NCBI GenBank assembly: GCA_041920505.1
Contig: JBHGXV010000039.1
Span: 231,348-295,347, forward strand
Direction of reading: 5' to 3'
Source of the DNA: JBHGXV01 sp041920505
Lineage (GTDB): Bacteria > Bacillota > Bacilli > Brevibacillales > Brevibacillaceae
DNA: 64,000 bases
Shown here piece after piece: positions 1 through 8,725 of this stretch. Position 1 is the first letter of the stretch. Every line of letters starts with the position of its first letter. The position numbers were made by a program, and so were the translations under genes. The notes under the pieces are model-generated. The model did not search any database, had not been told where the DNA came from, and was given only the letters and a program-made list of their open reading frames with translations.

Positions 1-164
1 TCCGAATCTTGATCGTCATGACAAAACCCCTTTCCGTGTGCCCTGTCGACCGTTGGCATACGATGACAGTCTCTTCCTTTCATAGTACCAAACCACGGGG
101 AGGGGACACAATGTCGCGACGGCTGTACGGCGCGGAAAAGGGAGAAGGCGGAGGACAAACGGGC

Positions 165-605
165 TTATTTTCCGCTCACCTTTTGCTTGGGTTTGGGATG
201 CGGCGGCGATTCGGTCATGTTGTTTTTCAATCCCTCCAGAATTTTTAATAAGGAGTGAAAAAACGGCGAACCGAACACCGCGACGATCCCCCACACCCAT
301 ATCCCCACTTCCCATGGCTTCTCCACCGTTGCAGACGGCGCACCCATGAGAATCAGGGCCGGGTCCAGTCCGAGCAACCCGAAAATCCAACCGGCGGCCG
401 CCACGGAAATCGCCAGGTTGAGGAATTTCTTGTAGCCGGACAACCTCGCCGCCATGTTGTGGTCCTCCAGCCGATCCTGCTCGGCCTCGTAATCGGTGCC
501 GAGAAACGGCACGACCGATTTGAGCGCCTCCGTGATGCCCGCCGCCGCGCTGGACACGGCGGTCACGTAAATCAAAAACGAAATGGACGAGTCCAGGCTG
601 ACCAT
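165..605 (-). CDS. small membrane protein of unknown function
   Basis: 146 aa. An N-terminal hydrophobic segment (about residues 5-35), a charged linker containing YEAEQDRLEDHN, then two more hydrophobic stretches (about 60-85 and 100-118) and a Lys/Pro-rich polar tail. This looks like a 3-TM, holin-sized inner membrane protein, but I do not recognise the family. The ATG at 605 has a good Shine-Dalgarno (AAAGGGGG) just upstream. It is the first gene downstream of a structured RNA that ends in an intrinsic terminator (662-693), so readthrough could control it. No obvious terminator follows. The first 164 bases of the window show nothing I can support. Confidence 0.7.
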   Translation of the reverse strand: MVSLDSSISFLIYVTAVSSAAAGITEALKSVVPFLGTDYEAEQDRLEDHNMAARLSGYKKFLNLAISVAAAGWIFGLLGLDPALILMGAPSATVEKPWEVGIWVWGIVAVFGSPFFHSLLKILEGLKNNMTESPPHPKPKQKVSGK

Positions 606-661
606 ATCCGTTCCCCCTTTCCCTACATGTCTACGGAAGGGGCAGTCCGAATATGCCGCGC

Positions 662-693
662 AAAAAACCGCCTCCCTTATGAAGGGAGACGGT
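662..693 (-). terminator. intrinsic terminator between structured RNA and membrane gene
   Basis: On the minus strand a stem of about 11 bp (ACCGTCTCCCTT against AGGGAGGCGGT) is followed by six T residues. It sits after the structured RNA at 694-905 and before the gene that starts at 605. Confidence 0.85.
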
Positions 694-905
694 CGTGATC
701 GAGCCCGTTTGCCGGGGTGTTACCGAACATGCTCTTTGGCACATCTACCTCCGTGACAGAGTGAGACGCTAAAGAGTACGGGGTTGCTCCCCGTTGACGA
801 TGTTCGTCTGGTGATCTTGACCATCCACGACGATTCGCCTCCTTACAAGCGTGACTTGCAAGTCGCTCGCGTGTCTGTTTCTTGACCACCGGGCTCGATG
901 GCTAT
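694..905 (-). ncRNA. unidentified structured RNA or leader, about 210 nt
   Basis: On the minus strand the two ends pair through ATCGAGCCCGG and CGGGCTCGAT. Inside are a hairpin around the palindrome GACTTGCAAGTC, a GACGA/TCGTC hairpin, a GC-rich CGGGG/CCCCG hairpin and a CTCTTT/AAAGAG stem. The domain is followed at once by an intrinsic terminator, the layout of a riboswitch leader or a stand-alone small RNA. I compared it by eye with T-box, lysine, SAM, cobalamin, M-box, ydaO, manganese, glycine and GEMM cores and found no match. A GAATA-N16-GGATACTAT string near 910-945 could be its promoter (weakly sigma F/G-like). Confidence 0.5.
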
Positions 906-982
906 AGTATCCGCCGATTTTCTCCGTTTATTCATCCCGCTTGGCCGAAACACACAGGGCGGCATTGGACCGCCCCGGCTGC

Positions 983-2317
983 CTATAACAGGTCGGCGGC
1001 CAACTGGGCCAGCACGCTGCGCTCCCCTTTTTCCAGCTTGATGTGGCCGGCCAGTTTCTGGTCCTTGAACATCTCCACCACATAGGTCAAGCCGTTGTTG
1101 CTTTCGTCGAGGTATGGATGGTCGATTTGTTCCGGGTCACCCATCAGCACGATCTTGGAACCTTCGCCGACGCGGGTCAGGATGGTTTTCACCTCGTGCT
1201 TGGTCAGGTTTTGCGCCTCGTCAACGATAATGTACTGCCCCGGAATCGACCGGCCGCGAATGTAGGTCAACGCTTCCACCTGGATACTGCCCATCCCGGC
1301 GAGGATTTTGTCCAGGTCGCCGGGCTTTTTGGTGTTGAACAAATATTCCAAATTATCATAAATAGGCTGCATCCATGGCCGCAGTTTCTCTTCCTTTTCT
1401 CCCGGCAAAAAGCCGATGTCCTTGCCGAGCGGAACAATTGGCCGGGCGACCAGCAGCTTTTTGTACTTTTGCTGATCCTCGATTTGCAACAGTCCCGCCG
1501 CCAGCGCGAGCAGCGTCTTGCCGGTTCCCGCCTTGCCGGTCATCGTCACCAGCGGAATGTCGTCGCGCAACAAGAGTTCGGTCGCCATGCGCTGCTGGGC
1601 GTTGCGGGCCTTGATCCCCCAGATCGGGATGTCGTCGGCAACCAGCATCTCCAGCATGCGGGCGTCGGCGTCCACCTTGCCGATCGCCGAGACGGACGGA
1701 TTGCACTCGTCCTTGAGAATCAGAAACTGGTTGGGGTAAAACGTTTTTTGGGGAAAATAGGTTCCCAGCATAATGCGCCGGTGGGCGTAAAACACTTGGA
1801 TCACGTCGGCAGCCACCAGCAGTTTTTCATATCCGGGGTAAATGCTGGAGTATTCGCGGACCACCCGGTCGGACAAAAAATCTTCGGCCTTCAGTCCAAG
1901 CGCATCCGCCTTGACCCTCATCAAGGCGTCCTTGCTGACCAAAATGACCGGACGGGCCTCAGGCGAGAGATTTTCTTCTTCCTGCAAATTGAGCGCCACC
2001 GCGAGAATGCGGTTGTCATTGGTCATCTCGTGAAACTGTTTTTGCAGTTTGCCCAAGGAGGAGTGGTTCAGCTCGACCCGTACCGACCCTCCCGTTTTCA
2101 ACACCACGCCCTGGTGCAGATGACCAAGTTCGCGGAAGCTGTCGAGCAGCCGGGACACATGCCGGGCGTTGCGGCCGATCTCGTCCATGTAGCGCTTTTT
2201 GGAGTCAATCTCTTCCAACACCACGGCGGGAATGACGATCTCGTTGTCTGCGAACGAATAAATCGCCAGTGGATCTTGCAGGAGCACGTTGGTGTCCAGG
2301 ACGTAGATTTTTTTCAA
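983..2317 (-). CDS. ylaK: PhoH family ATPase with N-terminal PIN domain (YlaK)
   Basis: 444 aa from a TTG start at 2317, chosen because AGGAGG lies 7-8 nt upstream and the PIN domain begins directly with KKIYVLDTNVLL. Residues 1-150 form a PIN-like nuclease fold (acidic DTN near the start, later D residues). The C-terminal 230 residues are the PhoH ATPase, with Walker A GKAGTGKT and Walker B YIIVDEAQN followed by LMGDPEQID. PIN-PhoH proteins are RNA helicase/RNase-type enzymes, toxin-like by family, but chromosomal YlaK is a housekeeping protein of unclear role. It is divergent from ylaJ, as the two genes neighbour each other in B. subtilis. Confidence 0.92.
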   Translation of the reverse strand: MKKIYVLDTNVLLQDPLAIYSFADNEIVIPAVVLEEIDSKKRYMDEIGRNARHVSRLLDSFRELGHLHQGVVLKTGGSVRVELNHSSLGKLQKQFHEMTNDNRILAVALNLQEEENLSPEARPVILVSKDALMRVKADALGLKAEDFLSDRVVREYSSIYPGYEKLLVAADVIQVFYAHRRIMLGTYFPQKTFYPNQFLILKDECNPSVSAIGKVDADARMLEMLVADDIPIWGIKARNAQQRMATELLLRDDIPLVTMTGKAGTGKTLLALAAGLLQIEDQQKYKKLLVARPIVPLGKDIGFLPGEKEEKLRPWMQPIYDNLEYLFNTKKPGDLDKILAGMGSIQVEALTYIRGRSIPGQYIIVDEAQNLTKHEVKTILTRVGEGSKIVLMGDPEQIDHPYLDESNNGLTYVVEMFKDQKLAGHIKLEKGERSVLAQLAADLL

Positions 2318-2578
2318 GATCTCGCCTCCTATCCCCATCTTGTATATCTTATGCAATTGTTGCCGGGATGCTTTGGTCTGCTGTAAGGCGATGTCATTTC
2401 AGTCTATGTCGCCGGAACGGAAGATAGACAGGGCGGGTTTTCGCATGAAAACAGGCGGGTTCGCAAAGACTACGGGTACACATACACTTGCGTATTACTT
2501 GCATTCCCGTTGTGCGGGAGTTGAAACCTGAACCTGACAGGCCCGCGACAGACGCTTGCACACGAAAGGATGATCGCA

Positions 2579-3169
2579 ATGAAACGTATAATGGCCGTCT
2601 TGACCCTCAGTCTGATCCTGTCCGCCTGCAATGCAGCCAACAAACCTCCCGCCAATCAGGCTGCGCCGCAGCCGGGCAAAACCGCGCCGCGCACGCAGCG
2701 CGTCGAACAAACCGCGCCGTCGCCCGCTTACAATCAGTCGGCCCAGGCAAAAGCGCAACGCCTCGTGCAACTGGCCAGCCGGGTAAAAAACGTCAATGGC
2801 GCGACGGCGGTGGTGGCTGGCCGTTGGGCCGTGGTCGGCATTGACGTCAACGCCCACCTGGAACGTTCGGAAGTGGGCGTGGTCAAATACTCCGTCGCCG
2901 AAGCGCTGAAGGAAGACCCGCAGGGCGCTCAGGCGTTGGTCACCGCAGACCCGGACCTGGTGCAGCGCCTGCGCGAGATGGCAGCCGACATCCGGCAGGG
3001 GCGGCCGATCGCCGGCGTCGCCGAAGAATTGGCCGACATTGTCGGGCGGATCATTCCGCAGTCGCCGCGCAACGTGCAAAAACGCGAACAGCCCAACACG
3101 CAAGAGAACCAGCAGCGGCTCAACAAAACAAGCGAGACGCGTCCCGCCAACACGCCGGGCGGCAGATAA
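2579..3169 (+). CDS. ylaJ: YhcN/YlaJ family sporulation lipoprotein
   Basis: 196 aa from ATG 2579; GAAAGGA lies 8 nt upstream, so this beats the ATG at 2570. A short signal peptide ends in a lipobox (LSAC, Cys around residue 18), so the mature protein is membrane-anchored. A Pro/Gln/Ala-rich linker follows, then a YhcN/YlaJ domain with VAGRWAVVGIDVNAHLE near residues 80-95. The tail is Asn/Gln/Arg-rich. Members of this family occur in spore membranes and affect germination or outgrowth. Divergent from ylaK; an intrinsic terminator follows at 3187-3215. Confidence 0.88.
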   Translation: MKRIMAVLTLSLILSACNAANKPPANQAAPQPGKTAPRTQRVEQTAPSPAYNQSAQAKAQRLVQLASRVKNVNGATAVVAGRWAVVGIDVNAHLERSEVGVVKYSVAEALKEDPQGAQALVTADPDLVQRLREMAADIRQGRPIAGVAEELADIVGRIIPQSPRNVQKREQPNTQENQQRLNKTSETRPANTPGGR

Positions 3170-3186
3170 GCGGCACAGGAACGAGG

Positions 3187-3215
3187 AAGACTTCCCGCAC
3201 AGGGAGGTCTTTTTC
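3187..3215 (+). terminator. terminator after ylaJ
   Basis: AAGACTTCCC, a GCAC loop, then GGGAGGTCTTTTT: a 9-bp stem with one mismatch followed by a T-run. Confidence 0.8.
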
Positions 3216-3353
3216 AATGACTTTTTTCACAGGAATACGCGATTTTCACAAAGCTGTAAGAAACAACGGTAGCGAAACGATTTCATCCGGGAAAACAATC
3301 ATGATAAGATAAACATGGTAGAAAAATTTATAACTAAAGGAGAGATTCGCCCA

Positions 3354-4394
3354 ATGAAATACAGAACGCTTCCCGGAACGGATTTGACCGTGTCCGAAGT
3401 CGGCTTCGGCGTCTGGTCCGTGGCGACCAAATGGTGGGGAGTAACCGACGTCGAGTTCGGCAAAAAACTGCTCCGTTCCGCCTATGAAGACTACGGAATC
3501 ACCTTTTTCGACACCGGCGACGTCTACGGCAACGGCCTGGGCGAAACCATCCTCGCCGATGCGCTGGGCGACATCCGCGACAAAGTGGTGATCGCCACCA
3601 AGTTCGGCTACGACATCTACAACCTGCCGGGCGAACGGAAAGGCCACTCCGAGCTGCCGCAAAACTGGTCGAAGGAGCACATCCGCTATGCGTGCGAACA
3701 GTCGCTGAAGCGGCTGAACACCGATTACATCGACTTTTACCAGTTGCACAACCCGCGCATGGACACGCTCATGAACGATGAAATCCACGAAACGCTGGAG
3801 CGGCTGAAAGAAGAGGGCAAAATCCGCGAATACGGCGCAGCGATGGGCCCTGACATCGGCTGGAAAGACGAGTCGATCGCGGCGCTGAAACGGCCAGGCT
3901 ACGCGGCCATCCAAATCATCAACAACATCCTGGAGCAGGACCCGGCCCGCTCGCTGTTCCCGATCGCTGAACAGGAGAAACGGGCGCTCATCGTCCGCGT
4001 GCCGCACGCTTCCGGTCTTTTGGACGGCACCTACGACCCGGCGAAGCACTTCGACAAGAGCGACCACCGCAACCACCGTCCGATCGAGTGGATGAAAGCA
4101 GGTCTCGAAGTCGTCCAGGAAATGAAGGACAAAGGATTGTTCAACGACAAAGACCGGACCATCGGGCAGTTGGCCATCCAGTTCTCCCTCTATCAACCGT
4201 CCGTGGTCACCGTGCTGCCCAACTTCACCAGCGAAGAAAACCTGAAGGAATTCGCCATGGCATCCGAAGTGGCGCCGCTGACCAAGGAAGAAGCCGACCT
4301 GATCGAGGCGCTTTGGGTGAGCGGCTACGACAAGCGGCTGGATCAGCCGATGTCCAACTCCCTCACCAAACCGGCGCCGGTATTGCAAAAATAA
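3354..4394 (+). CDS. aldo/keto reductase
   Basis: 346 aa from ATG 3354; AAAGGAGA sits 10 nt upstream. Family hallmarks are the N-terminal MKYRTLPGTDLTVSEVGFG, the catalytic Asp/Tyr region (FFDTGDVYGNGLGE), Lys in VIATKFGY and the TIM-barrel strand DYIDFYQLHNPR. It is likely an NADPH-dependent carbonyl reductase in the cytosol. The VYG motif around residue 55 supplies the catalytic Tyr. It is monocistronic, with a strong terminator 20 bases after the stop. The substrate cannot be told from sequence. A second, unrelated aldo/keto reductase lies at 56710-57663. Confidence 0.93.
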   Translation: MKYRTLPGTDLTVSEVGFGVWSVATKWWGVTDVEFGKKLLRSAYEDYGITFFDTGDVYGNGLGETILADALGDIRDKVVIATKFGYDIYNLPGERKGHSELPQNWSKEHIRYACEQSLKRLNTDYIDFYQLHNPRMDTLMNDEIHETLERLKEEGKIREYGAAMGPDIGWKDESIAALKRPGYAAIQIINNILEQDPARSLFPIAEQEKRALIVRVPHASGLLDGTYDPAKHFDKSDHRNHRPIEWMKAGLEVVQEMKDKGLFNDKDRTIGQLAIQFSLYQPSVVTVLPNFTSEENLKEFAMASEVAPLTKEEADLIEALWVSGYDKRLDQPMSNSLTKPAPVLQK

Positions 4395-4414
4395 ACCGAT
4401 TCGCTGCATCGCAC

Positions 4415-4448
4415 GCGGCGGCCCTCCTGACGGGCCGCCGCTTTTTTT
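4415..4448 (+). terminator. terminator after aldo/keto reductase
   Basis: Perfect 10-bp stem GCGGCGGCCC / GGGCCGCCGC with a 7-nt loop, followed by seven T residues. Confidence 0.95.
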
Positions 4449-4554
4449 GCCCCGGTTGACGCGAACCGCCTCAAAATGTTTAGAAAATAACGATTTCTGC
4501 CAGTACCCCTCATTGTATAATATGCGTAAACGAAACGGTACAAAGGGTGAGCCT

Positions 4555-5820
4555 ATGATACAGGTGGGAAAACGATTGCGGGAATTTCGCAAGCGGTTGC
4601 GGATGACGCAGGAAGAACTGGCCGCCGGCATCTGCAACCGCAGCTATGTCAGCCAAATCGAAAAGGGACAAGTCATCCCCTCTCCCGAAATCCTGGAGCA
4701 ATTGGCCAAACGTCTGCAAGTGGAGCTGGGCGAACTGTGGACGGAATCTCCCAACCCTTCGTTTACCCAGGTGGAAATCCAAAACGCGCTGCGCCACGTG
4801 ATCGGCCGGATCGAGGAAAAAGAGTGGGAGATCGCCCGCAAGTGGTTGATGAAACTGAACGGGGCACGGCTGTCCCCTGTCGATGAGGGAATCTTTTTCT
4901 GGGCAAAAGGAAAGCTGGCCGAAACGGACGGTCGCACCGCGGAAGTGGAACCGCTTTACCTGAAAAGCCTGTCGCTCACCCGCGGGCACGACGACGTGAT
5001 TCCCTATATCCGCACGCTGGATTCTCTCGGATCATTTTACAGCGACGGCGGCCAGCCGGAAAAAGCCATTTCTTGTCTGAACGAAGCGTTCCAGTTGGTC
5101 AACCGTTTTGACGTGCACGGCCTGTTGCGCATCTCTGTCCATTACCACCTCGGAAAGATGCACGCCAAGCTGGGGGAATACCGCTCGGCGATCGAGCAAC
5201 TGAACAACGCCGAAGCGTTGAATCATCTCTACGAGACCTTTTACAAGAGCGGAGATATCCTGATGTTGCTGGGAATATGCCACCTCAACACCCGGCAGTA
5301 CGAACAGGCGGAAACCTGTCTTCGCCAGGCGGTGACCATCTGGCAACTGCGTTCGGAGCAAAACCGCCTGGCCGACGCCTACGTCCGCCTGGGCGTGCTG
5401 TACCGGGAGCGGGAAGCGTACGATCTGGCGCTTGAGCACCTGCGGCACGCGATTGCTCTTTGCGACCAACCGGAGCGGCAGGCGGAACGACATCAGGCGA
5501 TGCTGGAGGTCGCCATCGTCTGCCAGCGCGCCGGGCGGCTGGAAGAAGCGACGCAGGCCTGTCAATCGGTGATGGAGTCAGGCGATAAGCGGTTGCTCGC
5601 GCAAGCGGAACTGGTGTTGGCCGACATCCTGTGCCAGAGCGGGCAGGCGGAAGCCGCGCTTTCCCATCTGGAAAACGCGCGCAACTACTTTACCTTGACG
5701 GGAGAGCGGGAATGGCTGCAAAAAACCTATCTTTTGCTCGGCAAGGTCGCGAGCAGGAACGGGCGCTACGAACAGGCCGCCCGGATGTACGAATCGTCGC
5801 TCGTCTTGTTACTGGCTTGA
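4555..5820 (+). CDS. HTH-XRE regulator with TPR repeats
   Basis: 421 aa from ATG 4555 with AAGGGTGAG upstream; earlier in-frame starts would run through the promoter region. Residues 1-65 are an XRE helix-turn-helix (TQEELAAGICNRSYVSQIEKG). The rest is a run of about eight tetratricopeptide repeats, e.g. AISCLNEAFQLVNRF and YEQAETCLRQAVTIW. This matches the PlcR/Rap-like RRNPP design, in which a signalling peptide binds the TPR barrel. I see no obvious small peptide gene downstream, since the next feature is a terminator, so the ligand is unknown. A TATAAT hexamer at 4516-4521 could be its -10 box. Confidence 0.9.
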   Translation: MIQVGKRLREFRKRLRMTQEELAAGICNRSYVSQIEKGQVIPSPEILEQLAKRLQVELGELWTESPNPSFTQVEIQNALRHVIGRIEEKEWEIARKWLMKLNGARLSPVDEGIFFWAKGKLAETDGRTAEVEPLYLKSLSLTRGHDDVIPYIRTLDSLGSFYSDGGQPEKAISCLNEAFQLVNRFDVHGLLRISVHYHLGKMHAKLGEYRSAIEQLNNAEALNHLYETFYKSGDILMLLGICHLNTRQYEQAETCLRQAVTIWQLRSEQNRLADAYVRLGVLYREREAYDLALEHLRHAIALCDQPERQAERHQAMLEVAIVCQRAGRLEEATQACQSVMESGDKRLLAQAELVLADILCQSGQAEAALSHLENARNYFTLTGEREWLQKTYLLLGKVASRNGRYEQAARMYESSLVLLLA

Positions 5821-5825
5821 CCGCG

Positions 5826-5860
5826 AAAAAAAAAACGGAGCCGCATCGGCCCCGTTTTTT
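5826..5860. terminator. bidirectional terminator
   Basis: ACGGAGCCG CAT CGGCCCCGT stem with an A-run on the left and a T-run on the right. It serves the converging HTH-TPR gene (+) and the pyridoxamine-oxidase-like gene (-). Confidence 0.85.
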
Positions 5861-5867
5861 GTTTGCG

Positions 5868-6320
5868 TTATTTGCGCAACGCCGCCATAACCTGGCTGTC
5901 CAGCTTCGCCGCGGCGTTTTTGTCGTAGGTTTTTTCGTATTGCGGTTCGACAGAGATGCGCGAGCCGTAGAACATCACGTCCCGGACGGACTCGATCGCC
6001 ACTTCGATCATCGCTAGCTTGAGCGGCACATCCTCCATCCGTTCCACCGCCACTTTCGCCTTGCCGTTGATCGCGTATGTCGAACCCGCGCCGATCAGGT
6101 TAAGCACCACCTTCGGTTCCTTGGCGACATTGGCGATAATCCGCGAGCGGCTGTCCACGGCGAAACGGATCGTCTGCGGATTGGGCGCGAACACCCAGGA
6201 AATCGCGCTCAACGTCGGCGCGCCTGATTCGTGATCAATCGTCCCAAGCATGACGAAACGCTCCTGCTGCAACAGCGCGAACAATTCTTCGGAGAGCGAA
6301 TGCGCTACGGTTTCTGCCAT
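5868..6320 (-). CDS. pyridoxamine 5'-phosphate oxidase family protein
   Basis: 150 aa. It has the split beta-barrel flavin-binding fold: RFVMLGTIDHESGAP near the N-terminus, SAISWVFAPNPQTIRFAVD, and SRIIANVAKEPKVVLNLIG. It probably binds FMN or a related cofactor, but this small subgroup is not a real PNPOx and its substrate is unknown. The N-terminus carries a helix (SLSEELFALLQQ), as in other short members. Single gene converging on the HTH-TPR gene. Confidence 0.8.
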   Translation of the reverse strand: MAETVAHSLSEELFALLQQERFVMLGTIDHESGAPTLSAISWVFAPNPQTIRFAVDSRSRIIANVAKEPKVVLNLIGAGSTYAINGKAKVAVERMEDVPLKLAMIEVAIESVRDVMFYGSRISVEPQYEKTYDKNAAAKLDSQVMAALRK

Positions 6321-6450
6321 CCCGATTCCCCCTCTGGAAAAGATCGTACGTCTATTGTACCCGCGGCTTTGACGGAAGGCAAACGTTTCCGCGCCTGAAG
6401 CAGATTAACAGGCAACAAAGTGGCATATAACAGACGTAGGGGGTGTGTTC

Positions 6451-6786
6451 ATGTCGCGACAATCTTCACCAATGGACGAATTGCTGAAAAAAGTGGATCA
6501 GTTGGTGGACGATCTGCGGGAAGTGCGCCGCTTAAACCAGCGGCTGGATCGAATCGCCATTTTTCTGCAAGAGATCGAACTGGCGGATGTGTTGCAAAAT
6601 TACACCAACCCCCGCAAACTGCTGTTTATCAATTTCTTCGCCGGGCTTGCGCGAGGGCTGGGGTTGACGATCGGTACGGCGATCGTCCTGACCATCCTCG
6701 GGTGGATGTTGAGCAAAACCGTCTCCATTCCGATCATCGGCGACTACATCCGGGAGATCATTGACTACATCAACGCCTACCGTTAA
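6451..6786 (+). CDS. DUF5665 family small membrane protein
   Basis: 111 aa from ATG 6451 (AGGGGG about 8 nt upstream; a GTG at 6445 is less well spaced). An N-terminal amphipathic coiled-coil helix (LLKKVDQLVDDLREVRRLNQ) is followed by NPRKLLFINFFAGLARGLG, one strong membrane helix (TIGTAIVLTILGWML) and a short PIIGDYIREI tail. This arrangement is what I associate with DUF5665 proteins of Bacilli. Function unknown. Confidence 0.75.
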   Translation: MSRQSSPMDELLKKVDQLVDDLREVRRLNQRLDRIAIFLQEIELADVLQNYTNPRKLLFINFFAGLARGLGLTIGTAIVLTILGWMLSKTVSIPIIGDYIREIIDYINAYR

Positions 6787-6831
6787 TCTCCGCTCCCCTC
6801 AGCACCTCCGGTGGCCGGGAGCCCCGGATGA

Positions 6832-7956
6832 TCAGTCGTCGTCCCGTTCACCGCGATCCTTGCCGCGCCCTTTGCCCTTCTTGTATTTCTCCTGTTTATC
6901 CTTGTGCTCCGTTTTGAAAGGCACCACACGGTCCTGTTTCTTCTCTGGACGCGGCTTTGCCACAGGAGCCGGCAGTTTCACGGATTTGCCGTGCACAATA
7001 TTGGTTTGCGCCACCAGCTTGCCGTCAATGTAGAGTTCCACATGAACCGCCTTGGCGCTGTACGAGCGGTCATGGTAGGTCAAGCTGGTCTCGAACATGC
7101 CCTCGTCGGATGGCTTCAGCTCGTGTTTCTGCCCGTCGGGTGCGGTCACCACCAGCTTCAGCTTGCTCATGTCGACGCTGCCTTTTGCCGAGATGCTGCC
7201 TTTGACCCAAACGGTCTTGGAACCGGGGCTGATCGCCGCCGTTCCCGCGATCGCAAAGGGCTGGTCAGTCGGCGCGTGAACCGTCACAAGCGGCACCGTT
7301 TTTGTGTCCGTCTTTTGTCCGTCCGCGTATGTCTCGACGATTGCTTCCCTGGCTGCCGATGCGGACCGTTGAAACGAGACGGAGAATGCCTTCACGCCGT
7401 CCCACAACTTTTGGGGCCGCACCGCTTTTTTCTCGCCGTTGTACGTGACGAACACCTGATCAGTCCTGTCAGCGACCAGTCCGTTCACTTTCACTTCGCC
7501 CTTGGCTTCGTCAATCTGGCCGGTGGTTCGAAGCACTGCGCCTGTCCCTTGGGCCGTTTTGCTGTCGACGCGCAGTTGATCCGTGCCCACGAGACGATCC
7601 CCAGCGTACGCGTTCAGCGTCACGTATTGCGGCGTGGCGCTGATCACGGCCGGAATGCTGACGGTGAAGCTGTGATTGGTGAAGTTGGTCACTTCGATTT
7701 TGCTTCCGCCCGGTATGGACAACTCCACTTTGGTCACATCGTCGGCCACGGTTCCCTTGATGTACGTAGTCTGGTCTTTGCTCTCCTGCTCCAGTGTAAG
7801 AAACGCGCCCTGACCGGTTTCGTCTCCTGGCGCCGCGCTGCTTTCGCTGGTTGTCTGTACAGACGCCCCCGTGCTGGCGAGCACCGGCGTCAGCCCTCCG
7901 GCGAGCAAGGCCACGGCTGCCACGGCGAGCACGGGTTTGGACAGATGCTTTCTCAT
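6832..7956 (-). CDS. secreted protein with Ig-like repeats and highly charged tail
   Basis: 374 aa from ATG 7956 (AAAGGAGCAGG upstream). A Sec signal peptide of about 27 residues (KHLSKPVLAVAAVALLAGG) is followed by three or four beta-rich modules. They share short themes such as ISPGSKTVWVKGSI, VKVNGLVADRTDQVFVT and TYIKGTVADDVTKVEL, suggesting tandem Ig/FN3-like domains in a cell-surface or extracellular protein. The last 40 residues are Lys/Asp/Glu-rich and could bind wall polymers. Not recognised beyond that. No partner genes are adjacent. Confidence 0.75.
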   Translation of the reverse strand: MRKHLSKPVLAVAAVALLAGGLTPVLASTGASVQTTSESSAAPGDETGQGAFLTLEQESKDQTTYIKGTVADDVTKVELSIPGGSKIEVTNFTNHSFTVSIPAVISATPQYVTLNAYAGDRLVGTDQLRVDSKTAQGTGAVLRTTGQIDEAKGEVKVNGLVADRTDQVFVTYNGEKKAVRPQKLWDGVKAFSVSFQRSASAAREAIVETYADGQKTDTKTVPLVTVHAPTDQPFAIAGTAAISPGSKTVWVKGSISAKGSVDMSKLKLVVTAPDGQKHELKPSDEGMFETSLTYHDRSYSAKAVHVELYIDGKLVAQTNIVHGKSVKLPAPVAKPRPEKKQDRVVPFKTEHKDKQEKYKKGKGRGKDRGERDDD

Positions 7957-8083
7957 GTTTCCTGCTCCTTTCCCCAATCCCAAGATGTGTTCGCCCCTCA
8001 GACGGGCGCCCCGGGGGAAAGGTTGCAGCAAAGACAAACACACGGCCAAACGGGGATGCTTCCTTTATGGTTTCGCGAGGACG

Positions 8084-8356
8084 TCACGGATGAAACGTCG
8101 GCTCGTTTTCGATCGCCTCCAGCAGTTGTTCGGCCAGTTCGATAGGAAACATCTGGGTCTTCAGCTTGCCGTCGGCCAGATAGCGGACGGTGTACATGGT
8201 CGCGTCCTTGCTGTACGACAGGTCGGTCACCTTGTGATCCTCGGTGAGAATGCGGAAAAAAAAGTCGACCGTGTCGATCGCCGATAGGTCGTCGGGCCTG
8301 GCGTCGGCGACGATGCGGATTTGCAGCCAGTTGAACACCGCGTCCTGCAATTTCAT
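8084..8356 (-). CDS. hypothetical protein, 90 aa, co-transcribed with ylaH
   Basis: Small acidic alpha/beta protein, with MKLQDAVFNWLQIRIVADARP at the start and a central YTVRYLADGKLKTQMFP. No membrane segment or metal motif. Its ATG directly abuts the ylaH stop (TAAATG), and an AAGGAGG lies 8 nt upstream inside the ylaH tail, so translation is coupled. I do not recognise the family. Position within the yla block suggests a conserved house gene rather than a stray ORF. Confidence 0.8.
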   Translation of the reverse strand: MKLQDAVFNWLQIRIVADARPDDLSAIDTVDFFFRILTEDHKVTDLSYSKDATMYTVRYLADGKLKTQMFPIELAEQLLEAIENEPTFHP

Positions 8357-8710
8357 TTATTTCGCCTCCTTGTGATCCGCCTGAACATCCGGCGAGTCTG
8401 CCCGGTTCCTCCGGATGCGCACAATCAAAAGCAGCACGATGGCCGCGAACAAGGCACCCCGCACCGGCAGCGTCGTGTCGAGAAACGCGAACAGGATCGC
8501 GCCGATGAACAGCAACAGGTAAAGCAGCGCCAGTTTCAGCACGGGCATGCGAAACCGGGGGGCAAACCCCATGTAGTACACGGCGATCAGGTAGACGAAA
8601 ATGATGTACGTGCGGTAGTGGTCGGCCCACAGGCGGAAACTGTCGTAGGCGCTGAGCGAACCGGGATTGGGCGGTTCATACGTGGATGCGATCTGGATCA
8701 TCGATTCCAT
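8357..8710 (-). CDS. ylaH: YlaH-like membrane protein
   Basis: 117 aa with two or three membrane helices (TYIIFVYLIAVYYMG, LKLALLYLLLFIGAILF, ALFAAIVLLLIVRI) and a polar C-terminus. The size, hydropathy and the FAPRFRMPVLKLALLYL region fit the YlaH-like family, and typA (ylaG) lies just upstream as in B. subtilis. Function unknown. It begins 15 bases after the endonuclease IV stop, so the two probably form an operon with the 90-aa gene. Confidence 0.75.
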   Translation of the reverse strand: MESMIQIASTYEPPNPGSLSAYDSFRLWADHYRTYIIFVYLIAVYYMGFAPRFRMPVLKLALLYLLLFIGAILFAFLDTTLPVRGALFAAIVLLLIVRIRRNRADSPDVQADHKEAK

Positions 8711-8725
8711 CAGCCATTCCCCCGC

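Noticed and set aside
677..889. 70-aa frame inside the structured RNA
   Set aside because: Lies within the stem-rich region, has no Shine-Dalgarno and no protein-like pattern.
694..905. T-box or known riboswitch
   Set aside because: No AGGGTGGNACCGCG T-box sequence and no core of the lysine, SAM, M-box, cobalamin, ydaO or manganese classes.
1043..2386. Long open frame of 447 codons antisense to ylaK
   Set aside because: Mirror of a high-GC gene in another frame; no Shine-Dalgarno and no recognisable domain, while the opposite strand is a clear PIN-PhoH protein. The same holds for antisense frames over typA, gltP, copA and the beta-propeller gene.
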